Positions 52,514-61,235 of a DNA stretch of 64,000 bases are shown here, one piece after another; position 1 is the first letter of the stretch; each line of letters begins with the position of its first letter. The DNA is from Streptomyces profundus (GTDB lineage Bacteria > Actinomycetota > Actinomycetes > Streptomycetales > Streptomycetaceae), in NCBI RefSeq assembly GCF_020740535.1, contig NZ_CP082362.1:6197501-6261500 (forward strand), written 5' to 3'. The notes under the pieces are model-generated. The model did not search any database and was not told the origin of the DNA. It saw only the letters and a program-made list of their open reading frames with translations. A program made the position numbers and the translations under genes.

Positions 52514-55074
52514 CGAGCGACCAGACTGCGGCCGTACACCTGACGCGTGCGCACCTCGACGCGGGTGCCGCCGGCGACCCGGCGCACCCGGACCCCCTCG
52601 TCCGTCTCCACCGCCCGCAGCCGGCGCCCGCGCAGGGTGACCGCGATCTCGTCCCGCTGGGTCGTCGGATCGGCGACGGCCAGCGAGACGCCGCCGTCCG
52701 GCGTCTCGCGCACCAGCACGGACGCCGCGCCCTCGACGATCAGCCGCTCGGCGCGATGGACGCCGGGGGTGAAGGTGTTGACGGCCAGCAGCCCGAGGCC
52801 CGCGTGGAGCACGGCCTGGATCCGCTCGTTGTTGTGCGGCACCGTCACCTCGCCGCCGGCGTAGCCGGCCAGCCGCTCCTCGGTGGCGTGCGGGACCAGG
52901 GCGCAGGCGACCGAACCCGGCGCGTGCGCGCCGGCCGGCCTCCGCGCCACCAGCGAGAAGACCCGCTTGGTCACCTCCGTGTCCGGGTTGGCGACCCGCA
53001 CCACCCGGCGGCTGCGGGTCACCGTCTCCAACGAGACGTCCGCCCGTGCCCCGTCCAGGAAGACATAGCCGATCGCCGTGGACTGCTCGGCGTTGACATA
53101 GCGCAGCCAGGCGGGCGGCCTTCCCGAGCCGGGTGACCACTCCCGCCCGTCGGCCAGCCGACCGGTCAGCTCCACGGTGTCCGTCGGCGCGGCGATCCGG
53201 CTGTCCAGGGTGGTGGTCACCGCGCGCCCCGCCCGGTCGCGCACCCCGGCGGCCAACAGCACGATCTCGTCGTCGAACATGAACCAGGAGCGAATCGCCT
53301 CGGCGTTGCGGTAGGCGACGAAGTCGTCGGGCAGCAGCCCCTCCCGCTGCGCCTGGTACGCCACGTCGTCGGACTGTGCCATGCCGACCGCGCCATAGCC
53401 GTCCAGGCTGGCCCCGCCCGAGTAGGAACGGGTGCCGCGCGGAAAGTAGACATAGGTGTTCTGTGACTCGGACGAGGAGGTGAACCCCACCTCCGGGTTG
53501 TCGTACCAGAGCTCCCCATACAGCTCGGGAACCGTCTCCCTTGACTCGACCGGCGCTGTGACACCTGCCAGTCGATAGGGCGACACGGTGGTGAAGTAGT
53601 CCACACCGAACACCTGCGTCTGGTCCTGCCCCGACAGATAGAGGTAGTGCGCGCCGTCGCCCTGGAACCAGGGCATCAGGTTCTCGCCGCTCATGTACTC
53701 GTACTTGCTGATCCGGTCCGAACTCCTGGCCAGCGCGAAGGCGTATCCGGGCCGCCGGTGCACCGTGCGGTCCATCGCGTTGAACGGCACGTTCCGCTCG
53801 GCCGGGCCCAGATCCTCCGCCGGCGCCGAGTCGTCCGCCAGGATGTCGGCGAACCTGGCGACGCTCACCGGCGAGACGAAGCCCGCCGGGTCGAGCGCCA
53901 CCGGCGAGGTCTCCCGCAGATGCCGGACATAGCCGCGGAGCGCGGTCGCCTCCGCCTCGTCCTCGACGGCCGCCGACAGGTCGACGGCGGCCTCGACCAC
54001 GGCGGCCGTCGCGGCGTAGCCGCTGGCGGTGCGGGACACCGCCCGCCCCCTGACCAGCTCCATCATCCAGCCCTCGAAGATCAGCGGCGCGAACCCGTTC
54101 ACCATCCAGCCGCGCACCACGCCCACCAGCGCCTCGTGCGCCACATAGCCCGTGCCGTCCAGGATCCTGAACGACTGGGTGGCCCGGGCCAGCAACGAGG
54201 TGCCGTAGGAGCCGGTGTAGGCGACGGACGCGTGTTGCAGAAACGAACCGTCCGCGTAGAAGCCGTCGGTGACGCCGTGCCGCAGCGCATAGGGGTCGAT
54301 CGGGTCGAAGACCGTCCCCAGGTCGCTGACGGCCTTGACGATCCGCGCCTCGTCGCCGAGCACCGCGCCCTGGAGGACCCGGTTGACGGTGATGTCGGCG
54401 AGGTTGGCGCCGGTGTGGAACCGCGAGTCGAGGTCGACGTCGCCGTCCTTCCCGTTGCGCAGATAGGCGTCCATCGAGGCCACATAGGTGGCCGGCAACT
54501 CGGGCGCGTGCGCGTCCAGTCGCTCGCGCAGCAGCACCAGCGTGCGGCTGACGGAGGTCGGCACGCCGATCTCCCAGTTGAACCAGTTGCCGTAGTAACC
54601 GGCCTCAAGATCGCCGAAGTACCGTTCGTGCAACCAGCCGAGTGCGTCGATCACCTGCCGCTGCACCGTCGCGTTGTCACGAAGGTCCGACGGCACCTCG
54701 CCGGGGGCGCGGGTCGCCAGCGCGATCTCGTAGAGGTGCAGATAGCTGGCGTGCAGATTGGCGTCACTGGTACCCAGGGGCAGCCCGTCGAACAGCTCGT
54801 CGGGTCCGGCCGTCTCCAGCGCGGCCAGCCAGGTCCGCGCGGTGCTCTCGATCGCGGCCAGCTTCTGCGCGACCTCGGGCCGCGCATTGGACTCGGGAGT
54901 GCCGGCGAACGTCGCCAACATGTTGGCCATCAGCCGCCCGAATCCCTCCTCCGCCCCGAGTGGCGAGGCGGGCCGACCCACCGAACGCGCCCAGGCAGGC
55001 GCCGAGTTGGCAAGAACGGTCGCGGCGGGAACGGCCGGGACGAGCGACAGCAGAGCACGACGGGAGAGCGGCAA
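52504..55074 (-). CDS. Secreted polysaccharide lyase family 8 (hyaluronate/chondroitin/xanthan lyase type)
   Basis: The protein is about 856 residues with a Tat-like signal (LSRRALLSLVPAVPA, cleavage after AWA). The alpha/alpha-toroid domain carries NWFNWEIGVP, the catalytic asparagine in HTGANLADITVN and the His/Tyr pair in LQHASVAYTGSYG. The C-terminal beta-sandwich domains are normal for PL8. These enzymes cleave uronate-containing polysaccharides by beta-elimination outside the cell. The TTG at 55074 follows TTGGAG; an ATG at 55110 lacks a ribosome site. Substrate specificity is not resolved. Confidence 0.9.
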   Translation of the reverse strand: MPLSRRALLSLVPAVPAATVLANSAPAWARSVGRPASPLGAEEGFGRLMANMLATFAGTPESNARPEVAQKLAAIESTARTWLAALETAGPDELFDGLPLGTSDANLHASYLHLYEIALATRAPGEVPSDLRDNATVQRQVIDALGWLHERYFGDLEAGYYGNWFNWEIGVPTSVSRTLVLLRERLDAHAPELPATYVASMDAYLRNGKDGDVDLDSRFHTGANLADITVNRVLQGAVLGDEARIVKAVSDLGTVFDPIDPYALRHGVTDGFYADGSFLQHASVAYTGSYGTSLLARATQSFRILDGTGYVAHEALVGVVRGWMVNGFAPLIFEGWMMELVRGRAVSRTASGYAATAAVVEAAVDLSAAVEDEAEATALRGYVRHLRETSPVALDPAGFVSPVSVARFADILADDSAPAEDLGPAERNVPFNAMDRTVHRRPGYAFALARSSDRISKYEYMSGENLMPWFQGDGAHYLYLSGQDQTQVFGVDYFTTVSPYRLAGVTAPVESRETVPELYGELWYDNPEVGFTSSSESQNTYVYFPRGTRSYSGGASLDGYGAVGMAQSDDVAYQAQREGLLPDDFVAYRNAEAIRSWFMFDDEIVLLAAGVRDRAGRAVTTTLDSRIAAPTDTVELTGRLADGREWSPGSGRPPAWLRYVNAEQSTAIGYVFLDGARADVSLETVTRSRRVVRVANPDTEVTKRVFSLVARRPAGAHAPGSVACALVPHATEERLAGYAGGEVTVPHNNERIQAVLHAGLGLLAVNTFTPGVHRAERLIVEGAASVLVRETPDGGVSLAVADPTTQRDEIAVTLRGRRLRAVETDEGVRVRRVAGGTRVEVRTRQVYGRSLVARLR

Positions 55075-55237
55075 GGGACACTCCAACGGCTGGTGGGACG
55101 TCCGTGGCATCCAACCAAGCGGATGGTCGGCTGTCACTAGATCGGACGGCAGCCGCCGCCGAAGGAACCGACGCTCCTCCGACCGCTGAGGGAAGCGCGA
55201 TCGACCACGGAACGACGCCGGGGCGCCACCCCGTGGG

Positions 55238-57379
55238 TCAACTCCGGCCCGCGCCGGCCGGCTCGACCAGGCGCGAGAGGTCGCACCGCCAGGCGGTGAC
55301 CGCATCGTCGCCCGCGCCGACCAGCAGCCCGTCGAAGCTGAGCGCGAGTGCGGTCACCTCGTGGTGGGGACGGAACGACAGCGCGCCGTCCCCCGGCAGG
55401 CCGAGCAGCTCCACAAGGCCGTTCGCCCAGGAGACCGCAACCACCGCACCGAGCGAGGTGTGTGCGGCGACCAGCGCCATCGGCACCGACGCGCGGCCCA
55501 GCAGCGGCACGCTCGACGGCGCCTCGGGCGGCCCCCACAGCAGCACCCGCCCGTCGGCCACCGCGCCGACCACCAGGACCCGTCCGTTGCCCAGCCGCAG
55601 ACAGTCCACGGCCGTCACCGGCACCTCGGCGAGCCGCACGGACCACTGCCGGGCACCCCGCTCATACACCGTGACCCGACCCGACTCGTCACCACACACC
55701 AGCAGTCGCCCCGCCGGATCGCCGCCGAGGCAACTCACCGCACGCTGCCCGGCGTTCAGCACGTCGAAGGGCACCGGCGTCGGCGCCTCGCCGCCCGACC
55801 CGACCAGCCGCACCGTGCCCCCGTCGCTCAGCACGGCCCACGCACCGCCGCCGAGGGCGACCAGCCCCGCGACGGGGGCGCGCGCGTCATGCACGATCCG
55901 GCCCTCGGGGGCACCGGTCGCGACGTCCAACCGCCGCAGCTGGCCCAGCGGATCGGCCGCGACCAGCCTCGGCGGCGCGTCCGCCGAGGGAACGTCCAGG
56001 GCGAGCGCCCGCACCGCGCCCGGCCAGCGTTCCCCCTTCGCCGGCCCGCTGGCCACGGTCACCCGCCGCCGCACCCGGGACCACCGGGCCAGGACCGGAT
56101 GGCCCTCGGCCGCCGGGGCGAGCAGCCCCGCCAGACGCGGCGCCCGCGCCAGCGCCCCGGCGTGCAGGATCGCGGCCCGCTCGGCGAGCCCCTCGCCCGC
56201 CAGGGCGAGCGCCGGCCCGACCGCGCGCCACACCGCCCGCAGGGCAGGCGGGGCCGGCAGCCCGGGGCGATCCAGCAGCCCAGCGATGTCCGAGACCGAA
56301 CCATGAACGAGGAACCCCGGATCGCTCAGCAGCCGCGCCGCCGCATCCTCGGTCGCGGCATGCCCGGCGATGTGGTCACGCACATAGCGCGGCGCGTCCG
56401 CCCAGTTGGCTATACCCCGCGCGTTCGTCGGCACCAGTGAGAGCAGCGCGTCAAAGACATCCAACTCCGTCTCGGCGAGGGCGCGTTCGACCAACGCCGG
56501 CGAGGCGAGATGGAACGGGCCCGCGCCCAACACCCCGGCCGCCGCAGAGACATCCGCGTCCTCCCGGTGCGCTGCGGCATGCACCGCGCGCCAGACCTCC
56601 AGGTCGACGCGCCCCCGCAACCGCGCCAGGGTGCCCAACCCCCGCCGCACCGCGCCGTCCTGGCTCTCCCACCAGGCCCCGGGGATCGCCCGGTCGATCC
56701 CCTCACCCGCCGCCGGCGCCGCCGAGAGCCCGGCCGCCAACCGCCCCAACACCGGATGCGGATACGGCACGTCGGCCGGCACCGGCGGCGGGCCACCGGG
56801 GGCAAGCCCCGCGTACCAGTCCGCGTAGCCCTCCGGGTCGGTGAACCGGGGATCGTCCAGGTCGATCACGGTCGCCTCCCTACTGAACTCGCTGGCCGCG
56901 ACCGATCCCACCTCGGCGACGACCCGCACCCAGGGCTGCCGCAGCAACGGCTCCACCAGCTCCGGCACCAGCCGAAAACCGGTCCTGTGCTCCCTGGCCT
57001 CCGCCCGGTGCAGATCGGCGAACCCGATCAACAGCGGACGCCTGTCCCCTGCGGCACGGGCCAACAGCTCGGGTAACGTCCGTGCGTCCCAGTCGAGTTG
57101 CCGCGCCAGCTCCCACAGCACGGCGGTCGGCGTCAACCCGGCCGCCGGCACCACGGCATTGACCCGAACCGCGGCATGGCCCGCGCCGTGCGCGGCGAAC
57201 CACGCCAGCAGATGACTCTTCCCCGCCCCCCGCGCACCGCCGACCACACAGAGCCGCGGCGCGTCCCCCCGCCCGGCCCACCCCAACAACGCCCGCCCCG
57301 CGACCCCACGCCCGGCCCCCAACGACGGCCAGTCGCCGAGGACATCGGATCCTGACGCGGACTCTGGCGGAGCCGCCAT
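55238..57379 (-). CDS. P-loop NTPase fused to a beta-propeller (STAND-like), with a TTA codon
   Basis: The 713-residue protein has an N-terminal P-loop ATPase, Walker A GGARGAGKSHLL at 47-58, and LLIGFADLHRAEAREH, which may hold the Walker B. The middle is helical. From about residue 430 a WD40-like propeller follows (RLVAADPLGQLRRLDVATG, AWAVLSDGGTVRLVG, LLVCGDESGRVTVYERG, VTALALSFDGLLVGAG). The design recalls STAND signalling ATPases. The ATG at 57379 follows AAGGAG. Codon 102 (57074-57076) is TTA. It is the last gene of the toxin-immunity operon; its role there is unknown. Confidence 0.8.
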   Translation of the reverse strand: MAAPPESASGSDVLGDWPSLGAGRGVAGRALLGWAGRGDAPRLCVVGGARGAGKSHLLAWFAAHGAGHAAVRVNAVVPAAGLTPTAVLWELARQLDWDARTLPELLARAAGDRRPLLIGFADLHRAEAREHRTGFRLVPELVEPLLRQPWVRVVAEVGSVAASEFSREATVIDLDDPRFTDPEGYADWYAGLAPGGPPPVPADVPYPHPVLGRLAAGLSAAPAAGEGIDRAIPGAWWESQDGAVRRGLGTLARLRGRVDLEVWRAVHAAAHREDADVSAAAGVLGAGPFHLASPALVERALAETELDVFDALLSLVPTNARGIANWADAPRYVRDHIAGHAATEDAAARLLSDPGFLVHGSVSDIAGLLDRPGLPAPPALRAVWRAVGPALALAGEGLAERAAILHAGALARAPRLAGLLAPAAEGHPVLARWSRVRRRVTVASGPAKGERWPGAVRALALDVPSADAPPRLVAADPLGQLRRLDVATGAPEGRIVHDARAPVAGLVALGGGAWAVLSDGGTVRLVGSGGEAPTPVPFDVLNAGQRAVSCLGGDPAGRLLVCGDESGRVTVYERGARQWSVRLAEVPVTAVDCLRLGNGRVLVVGAVADGRVLLWGPPEAPSSVPLLGRASVPMALVAAHTSLGAVVAVSWANGLVELLGLPGDGALSFRPHHEVTALALSFDGLLVGAGDDAVTAWRCDLSRLVEPAGAGRS

Positions 57380-57424
57380 GGGAAACTCCTTCGATTCGGG
57401 CGGGTATGAGACCACTGACGCTGA

Positions 57425-57985
57425 TCAGAAGTCGGTCAGGGTCGACAGAAGCCAGTAGCGCCAGGCACTTTCGGGCAGAGCGGTCGCCATCGGATCCAGC
57501 GCCTCGAACTCATCGGCCAACGCGTTAGCGATCGGCGTCCGGACGGTGTAGTGGGTGGGTCCCACGAGAATGTCCCATCGACCGTGGACGGAGATCAGGC
57601 ATTGTGCGAACAGGTCGAGTCGGGTATTGAGGATGTAGGCTTCTGATCGCCCTTCAGGTACGAGCCAGACAATGCCGGTTGCACCGTCCAGGAAAGTTTC
57701 GTGATCTTGACTGAACCCGAGGCCCACCCAGTGGTTGGCCGTTTCAGGAAGTCCTTCCAGATAGTCGAATTCCGGTTCGAAGTCGTGGGCGTTCGGTAGG
57801 CCGGAATCCAGATAATTTAGCGGTGCGTAGAGGGAGTCGTCATCCCCCGGGAGCCCCACCTCGGCGAGGAAGCGCCGGCTCTCCGGGTGGACGACCAACG
57901 GGTTGAGCCGCTCCGGTGGGATGACGGTCACGTGGTCGGCGCCGAACGCGGCTTCCAGGTCCGCACGGGACACAGAGGAAGTCAT
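57425..57985 (-). CDS. SUKH-4-family immunity protein (distal copy)
   Basis: The 186-residue protein belongs to the SUKH-4 group of immunity proteins, which bind and neutralise polymorphic toxins. The fold is visible in ESRRFLAEVGLPGDDDSL, GLPETANHWVGLGFS and TGIVWLVPEG. It is about the same length as the upstream copy and shares with it 127 identical bases covering the N-terminal coding region, while the rest has diverged. It starts 3 nt after the stop of that gene with no ribosome site, so it probably relies on re-initiation. Confidence 0.88.
   Translation of the reverse strand: MTSSVSRADLEAAFGADHVTVIPPERLNPLVVHPESRRFLAEVGLPGDDDSLYAPLNYLDSGLPNAHDFEPEFDYLEGLPETANHWVGLGFSQDHETFLDGATGIVWLVPEGRSEAYILNTRLDLFAQCLISVHGRWDILVGPTHYTVRTPIANALADEFEALDPMATALPESAWRYWLLSTLTDF
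57849..57975 (-). repeat. 127-bp perfect direct repeat, copy A
   Basis: Identical base for base to 58413-58539 at a 564-bp offset. It covers the 5' coding part of the distal SUKH-4 gene. Flanking coding sequence is clearly diverged, so the identity suggests recent gene conversion. Confidence 0.9.
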
Positions 57986-57988
57986 GGA

Positions 57989-58549
57989 TCAGAAATCCGT
58001 CAGGCTTGACAGGACCCAGAAGCGCCAGGCGCTTTCGGGGACGGCGCTCGCCGCCGGGTCCAGTGCCTCGAACTCGTCGGCCAGTTCGTCGGCGATCGGG
58101 GTGCGGACGGTGTAGTGGGTGGTACCCGCCAGGATGTCCCAGTGACGGTGGACGGAGACCAGGCATTGTGCGAAGAGGTCCAGGCGCGTATTGAGGATGA
58201 GTGCTTCTGACTCCCCTTCCGGTAGGAGCCAGACGATTCCGGTGGCGCCGTCCAGGTAGGTTCCGTGGGCCTGGCAGAAGCCGAGGCCGATCCAGTGGTC
58301 GGCTGTCTCGGGCAGCGCTTCCAAATCTCCGAACCACGGGTAGAAATCCTGGGCGCTCGGCAGGCCGGAGTCCAGGTACTCCAAGGCCACGTAGAGGAAG
58401 CGGTCCAGTGCGGGGAGCCCCACCTCGGCGAGGAAGCGCCGGCTCTCCGGGTGGACGACCAACGGGTTGAGCCGCTCCGGTGGGATGACGGTCACGTGGT
58501 CGGCGCCGAACGCGGCTTCCAGGTCCGCACGGGACACAGCGAAACTCAT
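57989..58549 (-). CDS. SUKH-4-family immunity protein (proximal copy)
   Basis: The 186-residue protein starts MSFAVSRADLEAAFGADHVT and has the same SUKH-4 features as the distal copy (LAEVGLPALDRFLYVALEYL, WIGLGFCQAHGTYLDGATG, then IVWLLPEGESEALILNT). It is the better match to a complete, undiverged copy only in the N-terminal third. Its ATG at 58549 overlaps the stop of the SUKH-deaminase gene as ATGA. Two adjacent paralogs suggest protection against more than one toxin variant. Confidence 0.88.
   Translation of the reverse strand: MSFAVSRADLEAAFGADHVTVIPPERLNPLVVHPESRRFLAEVGLPALDRFLYVALEYLDSGLPSAQDFYPWFGDLEALPETADHWIGLGFCQAHGTYLDGATGIVWLLPEGESEALILNTRLDLFAQCLVSVHRHWDILAGTTHYTVRTPIADELADEFEALDPAASAVPESAWRFWVLSSLTDF
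58413..58539 (-). repeat. 127-bp perfect direct repeat, copy B
   Basis: Second copy of the repeat at 57849-57975, in the 5' part of the proximal SUKH-4 gene. Confidence 0.9.
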
Positions 58550-59442
58550 GAATCCCCCTGCTGCTGGGCCGCCGTCTCGCGGAGCAGCGCCAGGAAGCCG
58601 GCCTCGCGCTCCTCGGCGGTGTCGCCGTAGTCGAAGGAGTGCGTGAACCGCGCCTCGGGGAAAGTGCCGGCCAGCCAAAGCGCGCAGTAGTGGCCGGGCA
58701 GGAAGCACGCCTCCAACTCGGTGTACACCTCTTTGACCTGTTCGGGCCGGACGCCGGACTCGGCCAGCTCCTCCCAGAGCCGTTCCTCCGGATGTAGACA
58801 CAGCGCACCGGAGCTGGTGGCGATCTGCTTCTTCCCCTGGGCGTCGATGATCTCGAAGGACGCGTAGCCGGAGTGCGTCATCGTGTGCCGCACGTCCTGG
58901 AGCACGGTCAGCCACCAGGAGTCGGGGCTCTCCATCGGTTCGAGGTCGGCGACGGCGATTCGCCGCGCCAACGCTCTGATCAGCTCGGCGCGTTCGGGAA
59001 CGGACCTGGTGGCGGCGAGGGAGGAGATGCCCTCGTCCAGCGCCAACAGGGACTCCAGGAACGCCGTCACTGACACATTGACCAGCAGACCGGGTTCCTG
59101 AATGCCCACGAACTCGGCCCGCACGGTCCCGCTGGCATCGACACAGATCTGCGCGCCCCGATCGCCGCCGACGCGAGTCCAGGACGCCTGCGGTCCTTCG
59201 GGTACGCGGGCGCCGACAGCTTGGGCATATGCGCCGAGTTGGGCGGGGGAGTCGTCACCGGCCGCGGTGAAGTAGGGGCCCACCTGTCGGGGGACGCCGC
59301 ACTCGGCCAACAGGGCGGCGTCCGCCGCTGGCAGCGACGCGTCCGGAGCGGTGATCCGCCGCAGCCCCGAAGGGCCGAACCGTGAAACCAACCGCCGTCG
59401 GAGATCCTCGGACTCAGCACTCCCGCCACTCATGCGACTCAT
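58546..59442 (-). CDS. SUKH-type immunity domain fused to a deaminase-like domain
   Basis: The 298-residue protein has an N-terminal SUKH-4-like half (residues about 30-140: PDASLPAADAALLAECGVP, VGPYFTAAG). Its C-terminal half (about 180-280) is homologous to the deaminase toxin encoded immediately upstream. Shared elements are H217-P-E219, EVYTE, C246 and C253, then CALWLAGTF and the ending THSFDYGD. The zinc ligands and catalytic glutamate of a nucleotide deaminase fold are kept, but the usual Pro before the first Cys is Ala. It may be a decoy, a second effector or a self-protected enzyme. ATG at 59442 follows GGAAGG. Confidence 0.75.
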   Translation of the reverse strand: MSRMSGGSAESEDLRRRLVSRFGPSGLRRITAPDASLPAADAALLAECGVPRQVGPYFTAAGDDSPAQLGAYAQAVGARVPEGPQASWTRVGGDRGAQICVDASGTVRAEFVGIQEPGLLVNVSVTAFLESLLALDEGISSLAATRSVPERAELIRALARRIAVADLEPMESPDSWWLTVLQDVRHTMTHSGYASFEIIDAQGKKQIATSSGALCLHPEERLWEELAESGVRPEQVKEVYTELEACFLPGHYCALWLAGTFPEARFTHSFDYGDTAEEREAGFLALLRETAAQQQGDS

Positions 59443-59456
59443 GCTAACGCCTTCCG

Positions 59457-60269
59457 TTATGACCGCCCCGCACGACCGAACAACCTGTCCTGGTAGCCGG
59501 TATCGCCGAACAGCTCCCCCACGTAGGCATCGTGCGCGTCGTTCCCCCTCGCTCGACTCACTCTGTCGCCGTACTCGAAGCTCCCGGAGACGGGGAGGTC
59601 CCCGCCGAAATAGTGGGCAAGCCAGGTGGCGCAGTTTCGACCACCATTTGGTATGCCACAGGGATCTCGCTCGGTGTACACCTCGGTGACGCGTCCGGTG
59701 AGGCGGTCCCGAGCCGCGAGGAAGGGGCTTCCGACAGCCTGTTCTGAATGGGTATTTGACGTTCGATCGCTTTTTCCGACGAGGATGAAGTCCCCGTCGT
59801 CGCCCTGGTAACGGAAGGCCGCGTAGTTGTCTGCCCCACGGTTTCCGTCCGCCAGGCGGGCACGCTGGGTCGCTCGGGAGAGCTCGGTGCTGCCGGGATC
59901 GACCCGCTCCGAGTTCACTACTCCGTTGGTTCGCCTCTTTCGCGGGGGTAGGAGGTTCTGCCCGCTCCGATGTGGCGTTGCCCGGCCGTCCGGGCCCAGG
60001 AGGTTGTGGACGCCGGAGTTGTCCGAGCCGCTCACCGGGCGGGTGGAGCCGTCCGGCATCAACTGGCGTACGTTGCCGTCGTTGTCGACCTGGTAGGTCG
60101 GGACCCGGTCGGTGATGCGTCGTTCCGACTCGTCGAAGCGGTCGGCCGCCGTGTTGACGCGCTCCGAGATGCGGCGGTGCCCGCGCTCCATCCCCTGCGG
60201 CATCTTGCGGGCTATGTCGTCGAGGATGTTGCGCACGGGTTCGGCGATGCGCCGTCCTAAGCCGGCCAC
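59457..60269 (-). CDS. Polymorphic toxin with C-terminal nucleic acid/nucleotide deaminase domain
   Basis: The 270-residue protein has a basic N-terminal linker region (GRRIAEPVRNILDDIARKMP) and a deaminase-fold toxin domain from about residue 140 with H174-S-E176 (NTHSEQ), P203-C204 and C213, matching the H-x-E...P-C...C zinc site of XOO_2897-like deaminases. It ends YVGELFGDTGYQDRLFGRAG. It starts at the GTG at 60269, 2 nt after the WXG-type gene, and lacks its own trafficking domain. Codon 4 (60258-60260) is TTA. Immunity genes follow directly. The nucleotide target is unknown. Confidence 0.82.
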   Translation of the reverse strand: MAGLGRRIAEPVRNILDDIARKMPQGMERGHRRISERVNTAADRFDESERRITDRVPTYQVDNDGNVRQLMPDGSTRPVSGSDNSGVHNLLGPDGRATPHRSGQNLLPPRKRRTNGVVNSERVDPGSTELSRATQRARLADGNRGADNYAAFRYQGDDGDFILVGKSDRTSNTHSEQAVGSPFLAARDRLTGRVTEVYTERDPCGIPNGGRNCATWLAHYFGGDLPVSGSFEYGDRVSRARGNDAHDAYVGELFGDTGYQDRLFGRAGRS

Positions 60270-60271
60270 GT

Positions 60272-60997
60272 TCAGCCCCCGGTGGCGAAGGTCAGTCCCG
60301 AAACCCGGGAGGCGAACTGTTCGCCCGCTGTGAGGTTGCCGTCCGCCTGCCCCAGGATGGTGCCGCCCAGGGCCCGCATCTCGTCCGTTCTCAGTTGGAG
60401 CCTCGGCAGCGGCTCACCGGCCGCGATGTCGGCGGCCTCCTCGTACGCCAGCCGCTCCACGGCCGTGAGTATCTGATCCTGTACCGGACCTATCACGCCG
60501 TCCACCAGGGCGCCGATCGCCTCTTCCTCGAAGCGTTGGACGATCTCGTTCACCAGCCGCCGCTGTAACTGCTGCGTGGCCACCGCCGTGCCGGAGGCCA
60601 GACCGAAGGTGGCTGCCGAGGCGGCTAACGCTGCGGTCATCTGGCCGGCGGCTATGCCGAGTTGGGTGAGGCATCGGGTCTTCATGCCCTCGACGGCGAC
60701 GGCTGCCACGTCGAGCCCGTCGGCCAGTAGCTCGCAGCCGTCTATGAGGGCCCGCATATGGCTGGAGGACTGCTGGCCCCACAGCTCGGCGAGAGCGCCG
60801 TACGACTGGGCCTGGTACACCTGCTCCAGATCGTTGCCGACGACGCCCGACGTCGCGTCGAGGGAGTCCTCGCACTCCTGGGCGTAGGCACGCAGGCCGT
60901 CGGCCGCCTCGCGGAGTTCGTCCTCGTCTATGTCGGGCCAGTTGAAACCGAGCCAGTCCACGACCTCCGCGAGCCAGCCGGGCAGATTGATCGACAT
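60272..60997 (-). CDS. WXG100-like helical module, probable type VII export partner of the toxin
   Basis: The 241-residue protein begins MSINLPGWLAEVVDWLGFNW and has a long alpha-helical region typical of WXG100-like N-terminal domains of Streptomyces polymorphic toxins (DIDEDELREAADGLRAYAQE, then AELWGQQSSSHMRALIDGCE). A hydrophobic Ala-rich helix (GIAAGQMTAALAASAATFG) follows. In most toxins this module and the toxin domain are one polypeptide; here they are separate, in different frames. Codon 124 (60626-60628) is TTA. It leads the six-gene toxin-immunity operon. Confidence 0.75.
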   Translation of the reverse strand: MSINLPGWLAEVVDWLGFNWPDIDEDELREAADGLRAYAQECEDSLDATSGVVGNDLEQVYQAQSYGALAELWGQQSSSHMRALIDGCELLADGLDVAAVAVEGMKTRCLTQLGIAAGQMTAALAASAATFGLASGTAVATQQLQRRLVNEIVQRFEEEAIGALVDGVIGPVQDQILTAVERLAYEEAADIAAGEPLPRLQLRTDEMRALGGTILGQADGNLTAGEQFASRVSGLTFATGG

Positions 60998-61235
60998 CCG
61001 CTACCCCCCAGGTACGCGATCTGTCCCACTTTCTTCAACAACCATCGTAGGAAGCGCCGAACCCGCCCCCAAGGTCGCGTGGCGTGCTGGGGCACCCTTG
61101 TGACATGACCGTGAAAGGGGCCCCAACTAGCCTTCTGAGTGCATGACTTGATACTACGTCGACGCGTTCGCGGACGCGCTTCGTGCGTGGAGACCGCCAG
61201 ACCGTTCCCGGGGTTCGGTAGGCCCGGGGTCACGG

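Noticed and set aside
61000..61235. Search for an attachment site, tRNA fragment or small gene upstream of the toxin operon
   Set aside because: No tRNA-like fold, no repeat at a partner position and no coding frame was visible.
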